This document shows, piece after piece, positions 40,300 through 52,900 of a stretch of DNA of 64,000 nucleotides. Below the pieces are notes generated by a model. It was not told the origin of the DNA. It worked only from the letters and a program-made list of their open reading frames with translations, and did not search any database. The stretch is from Trichoplax adhaerens (taxonomy: Eukaryota > Placozoa > Uniplacotomia > Trichoplacea > Trichoplacidae): NCBI RefSeq assembly GCF_000150275.1, contig NW_002060947.1, positions 2,903,740 to 2,967,739 on the forward strand, given 5' to 3'. Every line of letters begins with the position of its first letter. Position 1 is the stretch's first letter. Both the position numbers and the translations under genes were made by a program.

Positions 40300-40530
40300 A
40301 CTGTACTGTTCTACTGTACTGTACTGCCGAATGATTGATGGTAATCCCTATCCCGAAAGACTGAATTGCGCATGTACAAAAAGTTCGACCTTGTGGACCT
40401 TTTATCGTACTGTACAATCAGTGTACACTGTACTGTACAGTACAGTATTACGGATTTACAGACCACAGTACTTGTACACTACAGTACAGTACTGTATAGT
40501 ACAGTATACGGAGTACAGTACTATACTGAA
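40300..40530. repeat. TACTG/CAGTA pentamer clusters upstream of COX17
   Basis: Short arrays of the same pentamer as at 28.6-30.2 kb, in both orientations, at about 40300-40326, 40408-40450 and 40478-40530. Smaller copies sit at about 40040-40060, 40688-40740 and 41728-41748. Confidence 0.7.
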
Positions 40531-40990
40531 CAGTGTGTGTCAAAGTATTTTGTCACCTTGAAAAAGAATCAACCAGTGATCTTAATAAGTAAATATTGAT
40601 TAAAAGTTGTTACATTGCATAGCATTTATAGCTTTACTGTATTTTTAATGAAAAATATTGCCCGAAAGTGACAAAATGTTATGATACGTACTGTACAATG
40701 TCTCTGCCAATTACAATTTCTGTACTGTACTGTACTGTATACCGTCCTGTGATGATTATTAATTAATTATATTATCAAGCTTATCCTCTCCAGCCAAACG
40801 AAGCCTTCCTGGCAATCCGTAAAACAACTCACCACCGGATACACGTTATTATCATACCGTAGGCTCATACACAGTACGGTACTTTGCACATTTTACTTAC
40901 TCATGAGTTAATACTGCCTCACTCGATTACAGTAGGTGTCCGCAGGTCTGGTCCAGTGTTGTTTGGATTCATGACCTCTAATGTATTCAT

Positions 40991-41044
40991 GTTAAAAATA
41001 ATTAAAAATAAAATTAAAAATAAATTAAATTAAAATAATTAAAA
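40991..41044. repeat. A/T simple-sequence repeat
   Basis: A stretch built of imperfect AAAAT/TAAAA units with no G or C. It is low-complexity sequence with no visible function. Confidence 0.85.
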
Positions 41045-43675
41045 TGAATCTAAAACATTTCACCACGTTTCATAAAATACCAATACAGGGTTAGGCCACC
41101 TAAAAATGATTCGATTTGCAATTACAGTGCTGCATAATATTTCGACAAGTCCCTGCTCTAGTCTAGTCCACAAAACGGACGAATTTCAGGCCATTTTTAC
41201 CATTCACTACAGTGTAGACTGAGAGATTAAATGTACATGCAGTATGTAGTAGGTAAAAGGTAAAACACCACTGGTCTATCATTTTACCAGCCTAGCTTCT
41301 CAAATGATATTACACGGTCCACCTACTATAAGTGCTGTCATTTGAAGATATTTCAGTGAATAAAATATAATTAATCTAAGACGTCAGGTAGAGCAAATCA
41401 TCGTTTATGTTCTTACTAATGTCCATAAGGAGATTCCTAAGCTATTACTCAATGATTGCTAAGCACGATACAAAGCCAAAGTATAGCTTCTGCAAATTAT
41501 CATAAAGAAAAGTTTCAACGATTGCCTTAATGCAATGCTATACAGACGCAAATATTATGCGATAGCATATCACTGAAGGCGTTGCACTCTACTCATTGAT
41601 TAATTTAGCGACCATATTAATTTTGCTATAATTACTATGTTTTGATAACGTTCTGAATAATTTAGGCCTGAACTTCAGGGTATTTGCTGTATGTAAAGTC
41701 GGGATAATGTCGAAGGTTTATAGAAAATGGTACAGTAGCGTACTGTAATTAAAGGAAACAAGAAAAAATTGATGGCTGCAATTCCCATTGATCCTAGGTT
41801 TTCTTTCACCATATCTTTATGGATCCTAAGCATTTAACAGTGTTGAACAACACTAGTACTTACAGTCATGGATTTATGATACTCCAGTTTACTGTACACA
41901 TCAGCTACATCAGCTTATATCGACTGCTAGAAATTTCTAGTGGTCCATGATACAATAGTATGGCTAAAAGTGTATCATGTGCATTCCAAACCGTACTGCT
42001 GGACTTTATGACTGCTCTTAGTACCGTAATATAAGTTAGCACTCGATATTTGATTGTTTGGTGCATTGAGATTGTACCTTGATTGACGCTTTTCGATAAA
42101 GACGCAATTTTGTCAGTTATATTATGCTATGCGCGTATTATACAGTTTTCTAGACATATCCTGCACGTCTTTTACTATATACTAACGGCATAAAATTTAG
42201 TTTAGAAAGTATATTGGATCCTCCGTCACAAGTGATCGATTTAAGGGCGACTGAAATGGTTAAAAGCAGCACTGCTCCTTCACCATTTTGCGTAGATTAA
42301 ATGAAAGATATTTGAAAGTAAAACGCCGTAATTCATTGTTATGAGAGTGGGTGCAATCTAGAACTTTCGTAAATATTTTTTAGGATATAGTATAAGTAAT
42401 ACTGCAACCGTATCAAATTTCGATATCGCCTCGTTTATTCATTAATTATATATTAACTATCATGTTTTTGTATCATCTATATACTTGCTTTTAATAAATG
42501 AATGCTGAAATAGAAGAAAAATTTCAAATATGCTATCCATAATTCTTTTGCTAATTAATTGAAAACAATTGGTGTAGTTTGAAAAAGAGTATATCCTTAT
42601 GAGATTAACTTTTTCAATATAACGTGGGCTTACGAATATGTATGCATTTACTATTCCTATATGAGAAATTGACAATTGTTTTTGTCATCGTTGCAATCTA
42701 ATTCCATTTCATTATCCTGTACATGTCTAAACATGTTTCCAGAACTGCATTTGTTGGTAATTGATTAATTGTCATGCCAATATTGTACGATTTATAATAA
42801 TATCGAAGTTAATATCGAACGATATTTCGAACAGGATATACAAATAGCATATTAGTTAAAGTTATTAATGTATAATAAAACAGCTGTGGAAGATCCATAT
42901 AATACTAAGTAAAGGCATCCTACAAAATTGTAAAATAAATATCATATAGTAGATGATGCATAATTTCTTTAACCCTTAATCGATCAATCAAATTTACTTG
43001 CATTTATAGAAATCATCTGATAATATATCAATTTATTGCTGTAATATTGAATAAAGGCTTAGTTAGAAATCATAATATTCCCTAGAATCGAGAACGAGAT
43101 GAGTTTATTGGGTTATATTATGAATTTATTAATATTTCAGCTAAATGGTATGATACAAAGAGTGTAGTATGAATTATGAATTACGTGATACTGGTACACC
43201 AATCCTAATAACGTATAAGATTTAAAATTATCTACCATGCTCTAAATTTGAATACAGTGCATTTATTGGATGATGAGTGTTATTTTAAATACCTAGTTAT
43301 TTTACTCTAATACACGCTAAATTACGTTTGCTTCTGCAATAAAATTAAATATTCTATGAAGAATACAAACGTTAGGAGTACACTTATACCAAAGTAGAAG
43401 TAATTATTATCTATGACATTGATATATGGGTCAAGATAACTTTTTTGATATGATGAAACGGCTGTTATGCGCCAAGCCCATACTGTGCAGCACAGCAGTT
43501 ATGTATTATGAAATGATAAGTGATAATTGACTTTGATGACCAAATATTTTAGTTAGTAAAGGATTGAAATGAAAGGATTTTAGCATGATTCAGTGTTGAT
43601 AGCAGACTAAGAAATCATATTTCCTTATTAGATGATTGTAAGGTTCGCAGTCATGAAACCGTTATTAATCACAAT

Positions 43676-43915
43676 TTATAGATGATTTTCACCCAAAAAT
43701 AAGGCTACAAGGTATCTTCTTACAGCCTTTAGAATTACCATCGAATAGTTAATAACATAATAGTCATCGCCAATTCTTTGCAAATCTTTCGCAATTTTCT
43801 TCAATCGTATATTGTTGTCGATGTTTTCATGTGCTCCATCATCCACAGAATCGGTATAGTAAATATAAGACAGTCTGAAAATATCTCTCAATAGCAAGAG
43901 TTTATAACCGTGCAT
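43676..43915 (-). CDS. Candidate BIM-like BH3-only apoptosis regulator
   Basis: An uninterrupted 79-codon frame from ATG to TAA. Residues 41-52, IAKDLQRIGDDY, fit the BH3 pattern exactly: hydrophobic Ile41, Leu45, Ile48 and Tyr52 with the invariant Gly49-Asp50. The closest known match from memory is the BIM BH3 helix (IAQELRRIGDEF). The resemblance continues downstream: MVILKAVRRYL near residues 59-69 parallels the MVILRLLRYIV tail of BIM, and both proteins end soon after. No BH1 or BH2 motif was found nearby, so a multidomain Bax/Bak is unlikely. A splice-acceptor-like TTTTTAG lies directly before the G preceding the ATG, so a 5' non-coding or coding exon may exist upstream; I could not find one. 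BH3-only proteins bind and neutralise BCL-2 survival proteins at mitochondria. Expression and function are inferred. Chance similarity is the main alternative. Confidence 0.55.
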   Translation of the reverse strand: MHGYKLLLLRDIFRLSYIYYTDSVDDGAHENIDNNIRLKKIAKDLQRIGDDYYVINYSMVILKAVRRYLVALFLGENHL

Positions 43916-46900
43916 CCTAAAAAGAAGCTTCGTAATGGTATAGCCTTAATATATTACATAATCAATTTAAATTATTCTAAGAGCAAATACTACAACAATA
44001 TTGCAAATATATCTCTCGGTTAGATAGAAAAACTCTGAACTAATTCAAGTTGAGCCGTCTAAATATTGTTTGCTAGCAACTTGAATAAAAACAGAAGCTT
44101 TCTAGCTATGGCACTTAGTCGAATACACATTTAAACTGAAGAGGACCGTATAATATTCATACTCCACAGATTGTATGTTGGAAAGTAAATAAATATTCAT
44201 AGAATAGTCCTCTCAATTTGTCGAAGGCTTTTTGTTACCGCCTACCGGTAGTTGGTAGTTACAAATGAAAAGATGTGATAGATAAATTATACCCCATTTT
44301 AACTGCGAGAGCTCTTCAAATGGTTTACGACAAATGAAAAATGATTGATCTCTACGTATTATAGGTTAGTGAATTAGACTACAGTATTACTCAATCAGTT
44401 AACTGATAGTATTCCCGGTTCATTGTTGGCTAATATCCTATAGATCAACAATTCATTCTCGGCGGAAGTCAAGCCAAATGCGTGGGGTATTGAATATGAA
44501 TAGCGCTCGCTTTAGTTCTTTTCCGAAAGGGTGGATCTAAATACCTATCGTAGTAAATTAATCTGTACATATCGCCGGAATAGAACTTTATTTTGCAATT
44601 ACCGTAAAGCGTGCGTGTTTTTCAATTTTTGTGCGCTTAATTGAAAGATATAGGGACAATAATTGTTTAGTACTAGCGGTGTATCATTTTTAAATAGGCA
44701 CTAATGTAAGAATGAACACTGTATTACATTTTTCATCAAAGTTTACTTTCTATCTTAAGCATTGAAATGATACCACAGTCAATCCAAGCAAGTGCTTAGT
44801 AAAATTGTCCTTAAACAAACCGTTATATGAACTCGCTTTCTTTATCAACATACTTAAAATCGCTCAAAATAGAATCTCCTTATTGAATCCTTTCTTTTGC
44901 CGAAAACAGGGTTATTAATATCATTTAATTTTAACATCTTAGAATCACGATAAAGTAAGCTATAGTCACCATCATCATTCTATGGCTTGTTATTTATGTT
45001 CTGGCTTTACACATAACAGATGCTGAAGTTGATGGGGAAATTGAAGAGAAGATATCCGGAATTTAAACACGTTAATAAAATAGAAAAACAATCGGCATTA
45101 CATTGTTATTGACAAATAAGTTAAATATAGCATAGCGAACAATACCATAATGAAGATATTTCACATGGTTGTGTTAAATATGGTCGTTACCGTATCACTT
45201 TCGGCCATCGCATAATTGTTACATCATTCATAGATTACGTTATTTTTGGTATAAAAAATGAATTTCCGTTATTTAAAGTAAATTGATTATTTTCAGTCTC
45301 TTCGAACAGAAAAGGTGATATTGACATTGCTATGTAAGGGCTAGCAATGCTCTGATGTTGCTTACGTTGAGTTAGAGTTAAAATAGTAAAGTAAGAACAC
45401 ATGTACTGTATATGTATGGTAAAGTACGCGAAGTATAACGGGCGAGGGACCTGCTAGCATACTAATAAGAGTGACGTCTTGATGATTTTATGGAGGCCAC
45501 GAAATAATACAAAAAATGCAACTTAGTCCATTATTAAAGAATGTTTTTGATATTACTCTAGTAACCTGCTATGTTACATTGGCAATAGCTATTAAATTGG
45601 ATATAAATAACCAATTATCTGACGATATACAAAAGCTTCTTCAAAGGCTATGTAGTTTTCTATCTTACTTTATTACTTATCTATCAAATTATGTGATTGC
45701 TGTATTTACAACAATTATATAATATACGCTACTTTAAAAATTCAAAGTTTAACTCTTAAAAGCGAGCGATATGTCACGATTTAAATAACACAGATATGAG
45801 CATATACTGAGTGTAAAAATCAGCTAATATTATTGGAAATCTCATTCTCATAGTCGTCAATTAATGGCAACTTTCACACCAAAGCAGCAATCTTTTATGG
45901 GTTGTATTTCGACTGTTACAGTATTTGTTTTAAGAATAAATTTGATAGGTTTAAGACCATTAATTGCGCTCAATAATATCAGCTACGTGATAGCAGTAGA
46001 GTGCATACCCGCAATTTGTGGCTTCCAAATATACGCAAATATAGCATAACAAACTTATCATGGACTAATTAGTGCCAAATATTGATACTGGATTAGACTA
46101 AGCACCGCAGTATGTACACTTGTACAGTAGGCTTCTAGAATTGAATATAGTTAGGAATTCCTCACCTAGAGAATCTTTCGAATCTTTCTTAATGACTCAC
46201 ATCTGCAATTTTTAATCATAGTATGTACAGTATTTTAGCTGTATCATTTATTGTTTATCTAGTATCTGATATTTGAACTAGTTACAGTCATGGAACTACT
46301 GTACACTGTACAGTAGTATGTCAAAAATACTGGGTACGATCGGTAACTTTGTGAAGATAAACTGTGGGGTACATTCTGTATATCCGCAGTGTAAAATCCA
46401 AAGCAAAATATGGAACTGGTAGCAGGCTACATTATGAACGTTGCTGCAAATGTAACTAGATGGGAATAGATATTCTCTATCATTCATTTGTCCGACCCGC
46501 CTACAATTATTCATTGTCTGTGTTCAATAACTATAGCTCACCCAAGTAAAGTAACTGCGCATACTTTACGCATTAAATATGCATTTATTGATATCTCGTT
46601 GATATCATGCAACGCACAAAAGTCAAAGAAGAAGTAAAAGATATTAAAATGAAGGTTAGATTATGAAAATTGCTTATAATAATCTCCTATCATAAGATTT
46701 TTAACAGATATACACAGATTCCATATTATTCAATGTTACATTATATTTCTACTATTTATCCAAGTCAAGCTTATTGTACTTTTTATCAGTAGAATAAACA
46801 TGTTTATCTATCAAAAGGTTCTTAGTTTATGTTTACTGCTACAATAGTACTATTTTAAGGTCATAATTTTGATACAAATGCATCTTGCTAGTATATATAT

Positions 46901-46953
46901 ACAATAATTCAAACTACATCTTAGTTTAACTGACGTAATATTACTTAGGATAA
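43916..46953. other. Intergenic region, nothing recognised
   Basis: AT-rich DNA between the BH3 frame and the 3' end of CFAP47. It contains small TACAG/TACTG fragments near 46120 and 46298-46315. Plus-strand frames at 45516-45722 and 45864-46049 have hydrophobic stretches but no known domain. Confidence 0.45.
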
Positions 46954-49900
46954 CTATAACGATTTCATCAAATTAAGTTTAGACTGCAATAGTGGCCCTC
47001 CTTTAATTGGTGATGAGACTCCAGCAGTAGTTAATTTTAGATTTTCCTGTACGAAATTACGCCTTCTATGGATAAGTGAATGACTAGTTGCATGGACAGT
47101 GCTATGGCCTGAAGGAGGGACATAGTCTTTGGGTAAGCCTTTAACTGCATAAGTCCATTCCATATTCTTCGTCTATAATGGAATAGAAATATAGCAAAAT
47201 ATAACTACATTTTAAACATCTACATGCTTAACAAAAAATTATTATAAAAGATAAGCAAACCTGAACAATTAATTTAGCACGATGTGTTCTGCCGTAAGTG
47301 GAAGGTTTATAGGTAATTGTAAACGCTGTTCCTTGAGTTCCTAAAGGCAGTAGTTCCCCATACTTTGGAAATACTGTGAAAGCAGCATCAGAACGATGCT
47401 CGAAATACGCCTCAAATGGAACTGGAAATCTGTAGTAAATTTTATATTTGGTTATTTAAGGTGTATAATCATAATCAGCGTATTGTAATTTCTGTTCGGT
47501 TACAGTTAATTGTTTGGATATCCAACATTGTAACTTACTTTTCTTGGCTATGCAAATGGAATGTAATAACAGATTCTTTATTTAATCCAACAGATTCAAT
47601 TGATATGGTATCATCAACTTGTGGTGATGATGCTCGAAATTTTAAAGGAAATTTCCAAACTCCACGTTTCTTAGCAGTAACCACTAATTGGACCGTTGCG
47701 CTGGAGTACGATCATAGTTAATAAAGTATTTTAACGTTAGATTAGAAAGACATAAGATAAATAAACGAAATTAAGAAATGATGTAAACGTAGTAATACGA
47801 ACTTGAATGGCTTGAAAGGTGCAAAAATTAAATGAAATACCAATCGGATTGAATTTGTCGAAGAATTAATAATTTTTCGGATCAAACTTAGACCTACAGC
47901 TTGTTCAATTAAAGTCTTATTAGCATCATCTGCATAAACAAGCCTATATTCGAAGTCTTCATTTAACATGATCTCATCATCCATTAAAAATGAATCTTGA
48001 GGTGACGGTGTTATTGCTCTAGTCAACAAAGTATGGTTTTTCTCTTCAGTTGCTGTTTCTGCTTGATGATTTAAGGTAATCTCTAGTCTCTCTTCTATGC
48101 GACTGCGTGATTGGCAATGTACAACGGCACCGTTTGAATCAACGGTAACTAATTCCGGTATTCCAAATATTGGAATGTGCCACTGTAAATGATCAAACGG
48201 ATTGCCTGCATCATCAACAAATGGCACATCTTCTTGCCTCTTAACATTAATACAGCAGGTTGTTTCAAAGAATGTCATATTCTCAGGTGCAAAGGTAAAG
48301 GGTATTTCCAGAGTTCCTTTAGCTTGTAAGGTAATATTATGAGTATGCTTCAACAGCAACCGAAATACGGGCTGTTGTACCGCAGGATTATTGCTATTAT
48401 CTTTGTCAATCAGCTCCACAGTAACACGCAGTGGCTCATTAAATGGGTTATGAAATGGTAAAATTAGCGAAGCGCTAGCTCCAAGTAACGAACTGACATA
48501 AACTGGATCGACTTTAGATGGGACTAAACCATAGCCTTTAACACTAAATCTCCAGTCACCAATCTAAGTTGTCAAATTGTAAAATTCATGAACGCAAATT
48601 TTATCAATACCCAGATGGCTAGATTGTTACATTGAAATATCATGCTACTAATAAATGTAAATGGATAAATAATTGTACAAATTTTTCTTATTTCGCTCTC
48701 ATACCTCGGTACTCTTGAAATTGATGACGGCCATCTGATTACATAAGCCAAGCATGGAAGGTACAAATTCTAATGGCACTTCGATAGAAGACTGAGCATC
48801 TAAAGTAAACTGAAATTTGTAATGTATTGATTAGGATATCTATAACATTTTAATTAATAATATTACAGATTGATAATTATACCATACTTCCTCGTTTAAA
48901 GGAATATCAAGGCGGAAAGAGCTAGTATTCGAGCACTGTGGAGTAAGATGTAAAATTTCATCGGTTGGGTTTTGCAGTTGTATCATTTGCTTGCAAGACC
49001 TAAATACGGGTATTTCCAAGTATATATAAAGACAATTAAGATAGCACAACTTGCTGACAGATTATTTTTCGATCAATAGAAATTAAAATTAAAATGGTTA
49101 CTAATTCTTACTTTCCAAGTTCACATTTCATATCTTGCAATTGCGTCGGCTCAGGAGGCAATGCATTCAATTTCAATTCATACCAAAATTCTCCTATAAT
49201 TTCATTCTGGAATAGAATGCTATAAAACGCATTGATACCCAATTAATTTATTAATATAGATACCGATAATGACTTTGAGCGGGTTATATAAAAATCTTAC
49301 TTAAAATCGTCATTGTTAAGTTTATAAACTGTAGCTCTATTACCTTGCACTGAACGTTCCAATTATGGTTGGTGAGTATATGACTCGAAATTTAGTTGAT
49401 TCATTTGATTGAAGGCGCAAATTATCGGCAGCACTTAAACACTGTGAATGAAGGATTTGGACTTGAAAATTGATGTCGCTATCGGTAGGGTTTGCAATTC
49501 CAATTTCTATCGCGCAGGAACTTTGTACAGCACAAGAAACATCAAAAACTTTTTCTGGTGGCGGGGGATCAGCGTTAATTTCTACGGCATACCATACTTT
49601 ATGACTACCAATGGGCATATCCATTAGTGTATTTAATGCTAGATCATCTGCTTTATTTGGTAGGTATGCTAATTTGGTTTCATCATTATAAGATGATAAT
49701 CCATGATTTTCACTGCCCATGTCGCTGTTTTCATCACTATTTTCATTAGATTCTTGTTGGTCTATTGCATAAGCTTTACCCCTAAGAAATTGAAAGAGTT
49801 TTATTGCCCTTAATCCTTATGAAGTAAATTCAACAAACTTCATTATTTAAATTACACGCATCGTTAATTCATTCGAACAATTTTATATTGCGATAGTGAT

Positions 49901-52900
49901 TCTATTTAGCCTGTGAATATAGCGTAATTAGAATTAATTAACTTACATTGGAAATATTTCTGATTCTTCAGCGATGAAAGATATTATCCCTTTATGCTGT
50001 CCTCGACGCAACGGAGTGACAATGAATTCGTAATCAGCATCTTTACCAGGACCAACAGAAACTTTACCTGGTCCAGTTACACAAGCTATGTCGGTAACAA
50101 CCTGCATAGATAATTGTTTGACATAATCTTCCTTCTAAAGTTATCGAATAATAATGTAAATATACTATTTCAGACTCCTATACCTTGAATGTTACCCATT
50201 TCCTTGAAACGTTGGGGATGCGTATCACATGCGTTAGACTAATACCATATCATCAAAAACAAATAATTTAGACGTAAAACAAGTAATAATCATAATTATC
50301 TTAGCTTTACTAATGCAGTGCTATAATTAAATAAGGATATTACCTTTTCCTAGCTTGACATTTTAAGACGATCTCGTCCAAAGCAAGAGGTTTTTCACCA
50401 AATCCTTTCAGATTGAAGATATGAGTATTGCCATCTTTTTGATTGCTTAAAACCAATCGGCCCTATATTGAGTCAAAATTTAACGGAAATTAGCCAATAA
50501 AATTAAAATGAAAATAAATATAGCGAATTTTGTATATAATATAATGTGTTATTCATACCGTAGTAGTATATTCATGAGTTGGCCTGAAATATACTGGAAA
50601 ATAGGTTGTCATGAATGATTTAGCTACTAAATGAGAAGGTCCAACGAAACCTTCTCCAGATAATTTTGCTTCGAGATACCAATCCTCGATTGTATAATTT
50701 GCCTGTGGAAAATAGTTGTTAACAGTATCGATTAGTACAAACATCATTATTTTAAATAATAGTGCGTTATATTCGAAAATAACAATTTAATAGTAATGTT
50801 TGGTATTTATAACTTACAATAGGAATCTCCTGTTTAATTGATTGATATGCTGGGCTGTGAAATTCCAGATCCGCAGCTGCAACCGTAGCGGTTACGGTAC
50901 ACTCAACTTTTAAGACTCGAATATCATACTTCGAGAGTAAGATTACTTGGCAAGGGTAGTGGCCAGCACCATGAGGCTCGAACTTGATAGGTACGCTTAA
51001 TTTATCTATTTTAATTAAATAAGCAACGCTGTACCATTAGTCATACTAATTGCTAATCAAGGTAGAATTGGTCTAAAGAATTCACATATTTGCAACTGCC
51101 AAATATACTCTACTCATACTTTCTTATGATAAGCTTCAGTTATGAAGGACATTTCTTAATCGATGGTGAGATTAAGAGATATGTATTCATTTATGAATGT
51201 AAATATAATCCAGGTAGAAGTATGTTTATAGTCTTACGTATAAATTTCAATTTTAACTATCACTAATTTTATCATCTATGCTTATATATCTGGCGCATAG
51301 AGATCAACGAAAAAGTTTTCTTAGGTAAGTACTTGAGACTTACTTTTATCATGAGGTGAAGATTGGGCCAAAATAGGAATAGTAGTAGGAGTTGAGAAGT
51401 ACTTTGAACTGACTCGAACCTGATATTCACTTTCCGGTAATTCCTCATATCCTGCTGGAGCATTTTTAAGCTTCATGGCGGCTACACCTGCTAAAACTGT
51501 ACAGCTCCGTAGAGTTTTTGTTAATTTGCGCCTCTCTATTTCATCCTGAGACATTTGCTGTTTAGCAGCAATAGCTAGTGCTTGCTCACGTACTGTATTA
51601 ACTATAGGCAGCTTAATAACTTCATTTAGTTTTTGATCTGCGTTACATCTCCAATAAATAATAGTAGGATCCCCACCAAATAAGCCTTGACCGCGCCCTG
51701 CAGCCGCTGCACTACTTATACGGACACTTCCAGGTATGCTAACAAATGGTACGACAGAAGGTAAAGGTAAAGTCGCCATAGTTCGGATTAAATATAAAAA
51801 TTCGCCAACAACGTTATTCGCAAGTAAAACGGAACAAGTATGAAGACCTAGATGGAAAGGTAAGAATTCTATTTCGATTGTTGTTGATTCGTTGGGGTTA
51901 AGGTAAATTTGTTTGCTATTAGACCAGAAGGCTTGCAGCTGTTCATGTTTAGACGATTTTAATTCTGCTGGACTTGTATCTACCCGATCAGTCATTAAAC
52001 GAGAATGATGTGATGGTCCCGCTTGATCGCAAGATTCAATTAGCATTAGACGAAATAAAGCTCCTTTATCGAATGGGTTGCTGATAGTTAAAGTTAGAGG
52101 CTTAACTTCAAAGCAGGGAGATTCCGTCGACAAGGTGTTTATCGGTTTAATGATATCAATTACCGCATTCATCTTAAAGACTAATGTTGATGCTTGTGAA
52201 CTACCCAAACGTCGTCCAACCAAGACTAGACTTGCTTGAGCAGCGCGTAGAAATCGACTCTTAAAGGCTACTTCTAGATCGACCTTTTTATGTGGGGCAA
52301 TTTGGATATGATTAGAATGAACTGAAAAATCTTGAGCATCCTGACCAACAATATTAATGCTGTAATGTAATGGCTTAGTGCTAGGGTTTTGCAAGCGGAT
52401 TTGCCTAAGAATCGTGCTATGCAAAGCTCCTTGAAATTCTATGGTACTCTTTGATTGATAATGAGGTAATCGATCAAATAGGAAAGTAGTTAACATCAGT
52501 AATGAAACTGGATTGGGATTCATAATGTCGCTGGCTTGGATATCATATTCGAGACCAAGGCTTTGAATTGCGTTAATAATATGGATCGCATTGTGTAAGC
52601 ATTGCTGTGTATTATTGGGATTAGTGTATAACATTTTTATGTAAGTAACATTTAAAAATGGCGCGTAAGCACCTAAAACACAAGCTAAAACTAGTCCATC
52701 CATTAAATCATCACTAAAATTGACAACCCATCTTGCTGCAGGAGTTTGATCTGGCCAAATTTCATGTCTTTGCTTTTCGAAATGATAATTTAACCAATCC
52801 AATAGGATACGTTCCGACATATTGTAGATATTGCTTGCTAAAGGATCTGGGTTAATAGCGTCCAATCGTTTAGTACCGTCAATTAATGCAATCTTTTTAT

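Larger units (their letters stand above)
40247..43675. other. Intergenic region with scattered pentamer repeats
   Basis: From the COX17 start to the BH3 frame. It should hold the COX17 promoter. The left part contains TACAG/TACTG clusters and an A/T simple repeat; the right part is plain AT-rich DNA. Open frames here are short and unsupported. Confidence 0.5.

Noticed and set aside
44444-44503. Short plus-strand segment after an AG acceptor-like site, ending AWGIEYE and stop
   Set aside because: It reads like the end of a coding exon, but no upstream exon or family could be identified.
45516-45722. 68-codon plus-strand frame with hydrophobic C-terminus
   Set aside because: No recognisable family, no nearby exon that extends it, and a length that chance allows in this composition.
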